Assembly (NCBI GenBank): GCA_964035575.1
Contig: OZ037860.1
Coordinates: forward strand, 520,689 to 584,688
DNA length: 64,000 nt
Reading direction: 5' to 3'
From: Rhynchopus sp. YZ270_cl-10
Lineage: Eukaryota; Euglenozoa; Diplonemea; Diplonemida; Diplonemidae
Below the pieces are notes generated by a model. The model was not told where the DNA came from. It did not search any database and saw only the letters and a program-made list of their open reading frames with translations. This document shows positions 47,098 through 57,900 of this stretch, in pieces (the stretch's first letter is position 1; each line of letters begins with the position of its first letter). The translations under genes and the position numbers were made by a program.

Positions 47098-47622
47098 AGA
47101 AATAAAAGCTTATAAGATGCCCTGAACCTCTCGTGCGTCAAATCACCAAAAGTGTTCAACCCCAAGACGGAGGGGTTTCTTTTGAGCGTATCAAATGCCC
47201 TCCTAAAATGACAGTTTGTGGAAAGGAACCTATTAACTGTAAAGGTTTTACCAAATAAAAAGGAAATATTTGTCCCCAGTTTGGTACCTCAAAAAGAAAG
47301 TGCTGTTCCAAAAAAATAATGGAAAAGCAAGCTTCCCCGGGTCAATAGTTCTCTAAAAAGGAGGGTACATTCGAGTTTTAAAAAATATTCGGATACTTCT
47401 ATTCAAAGTGGAAAAAGCATGAGGGTTGTAACGTGGAGGGGTTTTTGTACTCAATGTTGGCCGAAGCCTTCGGGAAGGTATAGACGCAGTTCATCCTCAA
47501 CCCTGAAGAGAAACTTTTTTTTTTTTTGTGCCGCTGGGAACACACCCACAGCAAACATATTTGAAGGGAGAAAAAAAAATGATTTCAAGAAATCACTAAT
47601 TCGGACGCTGTGCGTAAAAAAA

Positions 47623-47689
47623 ATTGTAGTTGTTGATGCAGGCACCTCCGACTGACCCACGATGCCAGCCATCCGGATGAAAGCATAAG
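47623..47689. repeat. 65-bp dispersed repeat, copy 3
   Basis: Nearly identical to copy 1 (9782-9846) but 6 bases shorter after GACCCACG. Confidence 0.65.
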
Positions 47690-48730
47690 TACCCTGCAGA
47701 CAACAACAAAAGATGTAAAAAAAGAAAAAGAAACCTAATGGCTTGCCCGCACCGTAAGAGAACGAGGGCGGTGCACAACCGCTTCAGCCGGTGGCCCACT
47801 TTCAAAAAATATGAAAGTTGAAAGAGCAAAACGAAAAAAAAAAGTAATATAACGATTTCTGATGGACAGACACCCGGTCCCTCCAGCAAGCAAAACAAAA
47901 TAAAAGTGATGTTTCTTCCCCCCTCACTAATGAAAAAACCCCCCACCACATCTTGCCGCAGAAGCGGACCAAACTGTTGTACACTACAAACCCGTAAACC
48001 CGTAAACGGGTTTGCGGGTTTGCCTTTGCGCTACCATGCTTCAGAATCGCACATTAATTTTTTTTTCTCTACTTTTTTTTGAATGATACTATGCACAACA
48101 AAGGTGGCTTTTACATCACCCCCTTATTGCCTTCATGGACTGGGGGAAGTAATGACGCGCAACACTTGCTTACCGCCCGCAATAGCCATCTAAGGTGCGG
48201 GGAAGAGAAAGAGGAAGAGAAAACGAAAACGTTTTGCGAGAGGAATGGCCACTTAACAAACTAAAACAAAGGTGTGGAGACCCTGGACAAAAAAAAAAAA
48301 CTGCAATTTCATTTTATTTTCTCTGTACAGTGGAAATACCACCCTTTACTGTCAATTCTTCTCGAAAAAAGAAAAAAAAAATACTAACGTGGTCACCCCT
48401 GTTATCTCATTATCAAAAAAAACTCCAGATTCCACAAAAACCCTACCCAAAAAGAGCTAGATGTGCGACCCCTCCTATAAAACTACGCCATTCTAAAAAG
48501 CAAAAATAAAACAAACAAACCTTCGTCTCGGACACATCTAAAAAAAGGGGGAACACTGAGCGAAACACAATATAAAAAGAGCCTAAAGTTTAAGATAATA
48601 TTTTCCCTTGAAAATACCATCTGACCATCACCCATCCCTGGTGTGTACTTTTTTTTTTCTTTTCTTTTCGTACTCAAAATACCACTCAAGGGTATTTTTC
48701 TAACATTTTTTCAAACCCTTTTTACCCCGC

Positions 48731-51700
48731 TCAATATTGAAACCGTGTATAACTTTGCGGCGACTGATACTGCGGATCGCCCTCCTGCGGGAGTGCGGAA
48801 TATTCAAAACCCTGCGGCGACAGCTGTTCTTGCGGGAGTGGACTGCCACTGAAGTCCGACCCGATTCCTGCACTATACACTCTTGGAGCTGTCCCTGGAG
48901 GGTGGTATGGGTAGAGCGAATGCGCGTCTGCTTGCGAATACTGAGACGGCGACACTGCATGCGAACCTGGTACCACACTCCCACTTGCACCCCCAGATCC
49001 AGATACGGATCCCTGCTGATAACCGTCAAAACTCATGTAATTCCCATTCGTGCGCGGGCTTGCCCCTTGCAAGGCATCTCTGATCTCCGTACGCACAATG
49101 TTCGCAACATCCTCCTTCGTCACCGTGCTTGCCTGCACGCTCTCCGGAGCTGGCGTGACCGCCGCTGGGGCTGCTTTCTTTTGCGTCAACCTTTTGTACT
49201 CGGTCAACTCCTCCGGTTCTTTCCATACCCGTACTCCTGTACTTTTGTTCCAGAAGTAGGGCCGTTTGTACTGTTCATTCCATGTCTCGTTCCAATCAGT
49301 TTTTGGAATTTCTTTTTGAATTGCCTCAGCACCATCCGGGGCAGCAACCGGAACGTTCTTCCCAAACTGTGAGGTAAATGCGGAAACCGGCGGAGCGCTT
49401 CCCTTCATGAGATCGTCAACACTGCTGACCGGCGCCCCCACGACAGGTGAGGGAGGATGGGAACGGGTATGCTGCGCGATCGCCGGAGGCAGATGCAACG
49501 TCGGTGCGGACTGCCTCTCTGAGGGTGCAAGCACCCCGCTCGGTGGGGTTCTCTTCAATGCCCAGGACAACGCACAGCGGCCGTACTCTGGTCCTCGCAG
49601 GCCAGACCAAATGCTGATGGACCGCACCTTGCTCTTAAGACGCCCCCAACGCTGCAGCGCGCGTGTATTAGCATTCCCCCATACGTCCTCAGGAATGTAG
49701 AACACCACAGCATGATGCCCAAAGGTGCCGTACTTAAACCCAGGAGGCAGCATGTCGGGGAACCGGATTTTGTCTGCCTGTGTAAACTCCCAGGCCGACC
49801 CCTTGACAAGAACAGCGATGCTCCCAGCAATGACACGGACACGCTTCTCCTTTTCCCACTCATCGCCATGGGAGGGGTCCAGGATGAATTCGCAGTAGCC
49901 TCCAGCGGCCACGTGGCGGATGCGTTCAGGGCGCCAGTGCTTGTAGGTTTCGTCCATGCCCATTAAAAAGTATGCCGCAGTAGAGCCGCACGCCTTCCAT
50001 ATTGCGGTCTGGAAGTTCGGGTATTCCCGTAGCAGATGGAGAATGACATCCTTCGGGATGAATGCGATCTGTTTAATTATTAGACAATTTTAGTATTCGC
50101 ATCATTGTGAACAGGGTTCTGTGCACAATCTAATGGATGTATCCTGGAAAAATACTGGGAAAAAAAAAACACCCGTTGACGCATACCGTACACTCAGTCT
50201 CTGCAAAGACCTCACTGAAGCGCTCTGCACCCATGGCAGGGCTGGTGAGGATGGATTGGATGCCTATGGTGAAGCCTGCCCCGAGGTGGAACATCTTGCG
50301 GCCAAGACGCAGCTGCACAACGCCCGTTACGATGACGACAAAGCCGGGGCAGGACCACGTCTTGCCGCTGGGCTCGCCACGCTCCTCCGACAGCTGCCGC
50401 AGGAACGACCGCTCCATGTCGCTGTTCAGAGTCTGCGTGACAACCGCCTGGTTCAAACGCTCCTGGACAGGCGTCTCCAGTTCACTGTACCACGTCGTCA
50501 GCTGCAGACAGTCCTCCGCCTGCGGAAGGTCCAGCTTTGATGTGTTCTCTCGCTTAATCGCCTTCATTTGCTTTTCAATTCCATGCTTGAGATACCCACG
50601 ATCCTGAAGAAAGGGTAGTTTTTTTGCAAAGATGAAAAGAATGGAATACCTGATCGTCCATGCGCCCTTCTTCTTCCATCCCCTTCAGCTTTGCACGCAG
50701 GCCGTGCAGGACGCTGAGAGCGGCGTGGCGGGTGCGCACTGCGCGTGCATAGTTTGCGAGGTCGGGGTCTTGCTGCACGAGGTCGCCTAGGAGGTCTACA
50801 GCCTGGGCGGAAGTCTGTTGGTAGATTGTGTTTAATGTCGGTTATTGGGTGATCACTAAGTGGGGATGTGGTGCAAGGTGTGGAGTGGCTATGGTGGCTA
50901 TGAAGGGAAGCTGTGTGTGGCATACCCGTTTGCATTGTTGGATGATCTCGTTTGCGGCCTTCCGCTCGGCGATCTGGCGGATCACCTTTTGGCTGTGTCT
51001 ATGCATCGTGATGTAGCCTACACCGACTTCGAACGCACCAGCAAACTGTAGTTTTTGTGTTGTGTATTTTTGTGTCGATAACCTTTGATAACCATTTGGT
51101 ATTTGGCCCAACACCGCCAAAAGGGTCAGAATCAGGTGGGATAAATCGCCAAAAGTGTTTAAAAAGGGATCATACCCAGTTCTTCCCCCCTGCATAGCTG
51201 CAGCCACGGAGACCTAGCTTGGGCTTCTGCAGCTCGGGCTCGAGGTACGCTTCGATGATGTAGCCTTCTGAGTTTATTATCTTTTTTTTTGATTTTGAGT
51301 CTGGGGTGATTTCTGTTGCGGTTTGGACCATGCGGCCGAGGGCACGCACGGAGTGGGGGCTGAGCTTGCCTTCACCATACTGCCTGTGGATGGAGGAGGC
51401 GGCGGTGTCCATGTACCCCATGCGTGCTGCTTCGCGTTCGTACTGCCACATCTCGTTGGGGTCTGCTATGTCAAGCGATTCATCCTTGCGTGTGTATGGG
51501 TCAAGCATGACCTCTGGAAGCAGAAGGCGGTAGTCCGTTAGCTCCGCCACCTTCTTCCAGTTGCAGTCGTAGTACAACGGCTCTGCACGGAGTGTGTAGA
51601 TCTCCTGCAGCGAGACGTCCTCAAGCTGGTGGAATCTGTCGCGCATCATAATCTTGCGTCTCAGGTCGACCGCATTCAGCTTCAATCCTGACACCAGAAA

Positions 51701-53293
51701 GCGGCAGGTTACACCATTAATACACAGCGTCATCAGCACAATGCCTGCCGTATGGAACATAATCTTATCCTGCACATGAGGTGGCACGATGTTCTCATTA
51801 GTGGCAAGCACCAAGGCAAGGGAAAGCCCGACAGCACCACGAAGCCCGCCCCATGCAACTAAAAGAAAGGTCTTCCACGTCAGCTTGTATTCAAAGAGGT
51901 AGAGGATCGGCAAAAAGCAGAATAGCACCAAAGCGCGCACTATATTGATGACGATGTATATGAGCATGAGGTAGATGACGTCCCATACGTCCACATCAGA
52001 TATGGCACGCAGGGTCACGATCATGCCTGCCAGGGCAAAAATGCAGGAGTTAATCAAAAACACAGCCATCTCCCAGAAGTGGTGCAGCGTATGCTCCACC
52101 TCGGGGGAGATGCAGTTCCGGAAGTACGAGATGTAGCACCCCAGCATGACCAACCCGAGCACACCGCTCACCTTCGCGTAGGCCTCACACACGAAGAAGG
52201 TGATGTATGCAGACACAATCGTGATGGTCACCTCTGTCAACGTATCATTGAACACCCGCTCCAGCGACAGCACCGCGACGATACCGAAGACCAGACCCAA
52301 CCCTAACCCTCCAAGCGAGACACGCAGGAATTCTAACAACACATCCAAAAAGTTGTCTTTGAGAGTACACTCAAATTCCGGGCAGTGGCATTGGTCGACG
52401 CAGGAGTCCCATACGGGTTCGCAGGACTCTTTCTCAAGCGCTTTGATGAGGACATTGAAGAAGACGATGGCCGTGCCGTCGTTGAAGAGCGACTCTCCTT
52501 CGATCATAGTGGAGATGAGGGCAGACGCACCCAGCTCCTTCAGCAGCGCCACGACCGCGACAGGGTCCGTCGCTGAGAGGATCGTGCCGAAGAGGAAGCA
52601 CGACTCAATCGACCAGTCGTAGTGGATTTCTGGGATCGCATTGTTCAGGAAGCGAGCCGTGTAGCCGGTCATTGCAGTGGCCATGAGAAGCCCCGGTGTC
52701 GCAAGCAGTACGCACTGCACGATGACCTTCTTGAACACATGAATCTCCATCGCAAAGGCACTCTCAAAGATCAGCACCGGAAGGAAGCTGTACAAAATCA
52801 AATGAGGGTCCATGTCTGCAAGCTTCATGTAGTCTGCCCATTTGCTGTCGTCGCCAGCGAATCGTCCGATAAGCCCAAAGACACAGCCGCAGAGGAACAT
52901 AACAACTGTGAATGGGATGATCGTGTCCATGACCAGCTTGCGCATGAGCGCTCCGACAGCAAAGGTGCCAAAGAGAACAAAAAGGTTGTACGGCGCGCCC
53001 TCTTCGTGGTCTTCCTTGACGGCGTGTAGTGTGGTCTCACCTTCGTGCGAAGAGCTTGGGTACAGCTTCTGCAGACAGAACATCGCATCCGCGTCGACAG
53101 GTATGTGGTCGGGACAAGACCGCTCAAACCAGGGTGCACTCACCCACGGCGTGCAGTCAACTTCGCTGCTCAGCGATTGTGTCTCCGTCACTGGAATTGT
53201 TATCGTCTCCGTCATCGTGACGGTGCGTGACTGCCCAACTACCTCCACCAGCATGCACCCCACCACGCACACAGCAAGCCATCGACGCATCAT
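48731..53293 (-). CDS. SOS1-type Na+/H+ antiporter with cyclic-nucleotide-binding-like region and WW domain
   Basis: Five exons (53293-51176, 51045-50926, 50814-50650, 50603-50187, 50068-48731), all phase 0, give 1385 aa. Four donors are GTATG- or GTATT-type. A signal peptide is followed by the CPA1 exchanger core of about 12 helices. The ion-site signature SATDPVAVVALLKELGAS is at about 240 and EGESLFNDGTAIVFF at about 265. A cytosolic domain then carries a cyclic-nucleotide-binding-like fold at about 840-1000 (GFVVIVTGVVQLRLG ... REYPNFQTAIWKACG), as in plant SOS1. A WW domain follows at about 1196-1227 (WNEQYKRPYFWNKSTG), then a Gln/Ser/Pro/Tyr-rich tail. It should expel Na+ across the plasma membrane in exchange for H+. 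The WW domain is not a normal part of SOS1. The exon 5 frame is also open before its acceptor, so the splice is inferred from frame and homology order. Confidence 0.85.
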
Positions 53294-53483
53294 TGCCCCA
53301 GAGGGGCAACCCTATCGTGTAAGTAGAAGGGGGTGGTGATGGGGGGAGAGGGGGAAGGGGAGGGAATATGTGAAAAAAATATCCGTTTTTTGTTTGGGTT
53401 TTTTTTGATAACAGAAGCAGTGTGCCAGAGGGGTTGTTCACAGGCACACTCTCATTATGTATAGTGGGAAACGGTCAAGAAGC

Positions 53484-54019
53484 TTACTTCTTCTTGGACA
53501 CTCCGACGGTACGTCCACGGCGGCCGGTGGTCTTCGTGTGCTGACCACGCACACGGAGTCCCCACATGTGACGGAGACCTCTGTGGTTGCGCATCTTCTT
53601 CAAACGGTCAAGGTCCTCACGGATCTTGTTGTCGACCTGGTTGGACAGGCACTGCATGGTGGATCCGTCCTTGGGGTCCTTCACTCTGTTCAGGAACCAC
53701 GTGGGCACCTTGAAGTCCTCCGGCTTGGAGATGACCTGCACGATACGCTCCACCTCTTCGTTCGAGAGGGTACCTGTTGGGGTGGTGTTTGCAAGATGGG
53801 TGTGCTAAATGCATCAGATGCAAAGAGAGGGGAAGGGAAGAACATACCCGCACGGCGGTTGGGGTCGACGCTCGCCCTCTGGCAGGCGATGAAAGCCAGA
53901 CGCCGGCCGACTCCCTTCACGGTGCGGATGGCGTAGGGCACCTTCTGCTTGCCGTCAACGTTCGTGTTCAGGATACGCAACATGTGCTGGAAGTCCTCAG
54001 TTCCCATAGTGAGAGACAT
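53484..54019 (-). CDS. RPS18: 40S ribosomal protein S18 (uS13)
   Basis: Two exons (54019-53848, 53773-53484) with a phase-1 joint give 153 aa, the standard eukaryotic length. The protein sits in the head of the small ribosomal subunit and contacts the P-site tRNA and the large subunit. Family signatures are all present: [23 protein letters not shown]-type VKGVGRRLA, and the C-terminal [17 protein letters not shown] with GVSKKK. The donor is CGG|GTATGT. A TAGACCAG acceptor-like site lies about 18 nt before the ATG. The gene is downstream of the PKD2-like gene on the same strand. Confidence 0.97.
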
Positions 54020-54139
54020 TTTTAGTGTTTTTTCTGGTCTATTTATGCTCCCTGCAGAGATATGGGATAAAAGGGGAGAATTACATGAAATTGAGGAATA
54101 AAGTGTGCGAATCACGGCAAAAAAATAGAGAACAAATGA

Positions 54140-54172
54140 AAGATGAATATGCCTCACGTGCATATAACATCT
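54140..54172. repeat. Hairpin-family copy, TATGC/GCATA stem
   Basis: AGATG and CATCT close the outer stem and TATGC/GCATA the inner one. The loop is CTCACGT, one change from the usual CTCTCGT. Confidence 0.55.
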
Positions 54173-54467
54173 TGACAAACGAAAAAAAACAAGCTCACTG
54201 CCGTACTTCCGTGAACTGATTGTAGCTCTCGTACAGGTTCGCTGTGAAAGACAATTTGAAGAGATGGAGGAGGAACGATCTTTTATGTTGAATATTGAGA
54301 GGGTATCGGAGGTTGGGAATCTTTGGACTTTCGAACACGAGGCTATGTTAATATCCTCTACTTTAATGGTTGTGACTTTTCCGAGTTTCTCCTCCCTTAT
54401 AGGGCACATGCTGCCATGGATATCATTGAAGGGACTCACCACACACGTACACACACAAAAAGAAAAG

Positions 54468-54510
54468 TTTGTAAGATGATCCTAAGCCTCACGTGCTTAG
54501 TCGTCTTAAA
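54468..54510. repeat. Hairpin-family copy with repaired outer stem
   Basis: The outer stem TAAGATGA pairs with TCGTCTTA without mismatch (one G-T wobble), where other copies have an A-C mismatch. The inner stem is CTAAGC/GCTTAG and the loop CTCACGT. Confidence 0.6.
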
Positions 54511-54556
54511 AAAAGGGGGGGGAATAGATATTGCTGCAAGCACCTCCGGTAAAAAG

Positions 54557-54612
54557 TGAAGTTTGATAGCGCAAACGCCTCTGGGACGCAAGACACTGGC
54601 CAGGGTGTTAGC
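54557..54612. repeat. tRNA-like short repeat, partial
   Basis: GTGAAGTTTGATAGCGCAAA lead, then CGCCTCTGGGACGCAAG. The second hairpin is lost. Confidence 0.45.
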
Positions 54613-54663
54613 TAATTTTTCGAACTCAAAAAATAGCATTCCGGCCTGAATATAAAAACGAAA

Positions 54664-54702
54664 ACTTGTAAGATGAATGTGTCTCTCGTGCATACATCTT
54701 TG
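54664..54702. repeat. Hairpin-family copy, GTAAGATGAATGTG type
   Basis: AGATG and CATCT form the outer stem. TGTGTCTCTCGTGCATA holds the CTCTCGT loop with a partly paired inner stem. It follows the tRNA-like repeat by about 50 bases. Confidence 0.5.
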
Positions 54703-54966
54703 GGGGCGCAAATAAATTTTATGTACGCAGACATCGAGAAAAGGAAGAAGAAAAAAAAACAAACGGAAAGTTTTTCTTTGTCGCACCGATCGGTACTGCT
54801 CACAAAAAGAAAGAAAGTGATTCACTTAGTCACGCTGAAAATGTTATCTTAAAAGTTAGGTTTGCTAAAAGTGGTTTTTTTTAGATTTTCTGAACATTTT
54901 GTAAAAAACGTTCGGGGGCCAATGCAGGACGGTATTTTTTAAACAAAAAATTGGTTTTTATTTTCA

Positions 54967-57900
54967 TCATGACTTAGACTTTGTGTTGATGTGCTGCCAG
55001 GTTTGCACTAAGGGGCGGACACGGCTTTCGAGATCGTCGAACCTGCCTCTGATTTCTTGCACGGTGGACATGTGGCTCTTGAGCTTCTCAATCTGGTTCG
55101 AGGCTGTCTGTTGGACCAGCTCCTTTGCTCGTTCGGCAGACTTGTGGTATTCGTCCCTTTGCCCTTTGTTGTACTCCCATGCTACATCTAGCCAGACCTG
55201 TAAAGAAGAACAGTTTGTAAGAGATGCACAATCTGTGCTTAGCAACCTTCACAAATGAAGTTCACTTGAAATACAAAGCCTCTCTCGTGACAGTGTACCT
55301 AAATAATATATATTATTAGGGGAATAGTCAGTTATGCCCTACCCTTTTTTTGAAATGGTCAGAGATACCCGAAAATAAGTTCAGATATTGGTCAGAGATA
55401 CCCGAAAATAAGTTCAGATATTGGTCAGAGATGCCCCATTTTCAAAAATAGGGCATAACTGACCAATATCTGAACTTATTTTCGGGTATTTCGGGTATCT
55501 CTGACCATTTCTCAACTTATTTTCGGGCATGTCTGACCATATCGCCCAGATACCCAGATACCCAGGTACCCAGGTACCCAGGTACCCAGGTACCCAGGTA
55601 CCCAGGTCCAGGAACAGGTACCCAGGAACAGGAAAAAAGTCGTGAAAGAGCAACCACAGCTCCACATGACAAACACAAAAGTGTCCAGTCACGTGGGGCA
55701 TTCATGCACTGAGGAGATAATGTTCCAACAATTTACAAGAAAGATTACTTAACCTACTGCTGGAAATTGCCAGGTCGTAGTAACACACAAAGTGTGCCTC
55801 CGTTCGGGAAGACCGGATATTCTAGAGACCAGAAAGGCCTCAAGAATATCTTCCGGTAGTCAAGGAAGAACCGAGTGAACGGCCCAAGACCCCCGTGGAG
55901 AAGTTAAATGTTGTAATGCTATCAGGTAGAAACTGCGAACACTGTCTTACCCTCCTCAATGCATGGTGGTTGATGTCTTCCACAACAAATTTCCTGTACC
56001 CAGGTACCCAGGTTCCCAGACCCACGCAGTACCACGTCGCAGTACTACGCAAAATTTACCACCAGACCCTGTCTTCGTGCACCTGAAGTACAACGCCGCA
56101 GACAGGCCAAACATGCGTTGGACTCAGAGGAATGCCCGCTGTGCAGGTATCATGAGAACCAACTCCCAGCAACAAGGGGCGCCTTTTGGCGGGCGTTGTT
56201 GAGGGTGTTTGGGGTGCAAAGTTTTCCACAATTTTGATGCGCGGGTACAGAAGTGTTATCTTGTTCTTTCATCTCTAGGAATGTAAATGTCAATCGCGTT
56301 TAACTACCACTAGGGCTTGTTCAGTGAACCCACGAGGGGTCGAAGGGGGTTGGTTATCCCGTATCTATCAAAGGTTGTGTCGACCAGGCGAATCCACTAT
56401 GTTACGCTGTACGTTGTTAAATCCGAAGAAATAACACTTTAGCAGCCGCAGGAAGTTTGCTAAAAAGAGTGCCTCACGCTACACAAACCACCACCCGCGA
56501 TTGACTTAGATGTTATAACAAAGAGAATTCAGAACAAAACAACACCCTGCCCCATACACACTAAATTGTCATGCTTCGAGAGCATGCCTGGGCCAAAATT
56601 ACTTGACAAAAAAGGCAACAAGACCACCCACAAGGAGTGTGAAATGTGCACTGGTTTTCTGGGGGAACGCAATATTTTCTTGTGCCTCGTCCTCCGTAAG
56701 CAGAGGACAGACTTTCCGGAAGGTTTCCAAAGTCGAATTTCTTGCACTAGCTATGCTCCCTGGGTTAATGGCTATAGCAGTGACTGACAAAGTGTTCCCA
56801 CCCCCAGGTCTTCGTCCACAAACAAATCTAGAATAGATTGATTTGGGTGAAGCCTTGTATTTTGAGTTGTTGAATGTCGGAGAGCGGCGCTCATCGTAAA
56901 TCACGGATGCAGTTCAGATTTCACGATCCTGTGATGAGTGTAAATGTGGGGTGTGATTAAGTATGGTGTACAAACGCAGTAGTCGGGAAGGGTGGGGTTA
57001 ATGAAAAAAGTGGTAATAACTATGTATTTCCGCGAAATAAGGTAGCCTTTTTTCACGCTACAGAGAGTTTCCTGCTGCACTAATGGTTCCCAAGCGAAGC
57101 GAGGGACCATGTATAAGGGTTTGCGGGTTTGCGGGTATTTACCCCCACTAAAAGTAACTGTGTGTGGGGTAGAGGGGTGAAAATCATACCATGCTGCTTC
57201 AATACTGTCTCTGCTGTCGCATTCCCTCATGGTGGGTCACTCACCCACTGGGCAAAAAATCAAAGGGGGTACCCCCAAATAAGTGGGTACCCCAAATAAG
57301 TTCAGAGATACCCGAAAAAAGTTCAGATATACCCGAAAATAAGTTCAAATACCCGAAAATAAGTTCAGATATAGTCAGTTATGCCCTATTTCTGGTTTTC
57401 GGGTATATCTGAACTTATTTTCGGGTATCTCTGACCATTTCAAAAAAAGGGTAGGGTATAACTGACTATTCCCCATATTATTATCGTGAATTTATTTTCC
57501 AGTATTTCACGCACAGGTGGAAACAGCCCGAGGGGAAGCATTTTTTCCCGAGGGCGAAGCCCGAGGGGAAAAATGCTTCCCCGAGGGCTGTTTCCACCTG
57601 TAAGTGAAATACTGGTATAAATTCACGAAAATATATTATTTTATCCCCGCTTGAGACCATGAATTTCACGCCCCTTCACAAAATCGTGAAGGAGGTGCGT
57701 GAATTTATTTTCCGGTATTTCACGCTCAAAAAATAAATTCACGCTCAGAAAAATAAATTCACGCTCAGAAAATCGTAGAACTGAACTCTCGAAAATTTTT
57801 TTGGAGGCCTTTGGAGGCCCAATTTTGCAATTAAAGCCAGAAAAGAGGCATTTTGAGCCATTCTGGGGGTCTCAAACGCATTTTTGAGTTAATTTTCTGT

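Larger units (their letters stand above)
46882..48730. other. Gene-free stretch with two 65-bp repeats
   Basis: Carries 65-bp repeats at 47030-47097 and 47623-47689 and a degenerate hairpin copy at about 47106-47150. The rest is A-rich with no supportable exon. Confidence 0.5.

Noticed and set aside
51306-53339. + strand frames opposite the Na+/H+ antiporter
   Set aside because: Shadows of a GC-rich gene; the minus strand encodes the complete exchanger.
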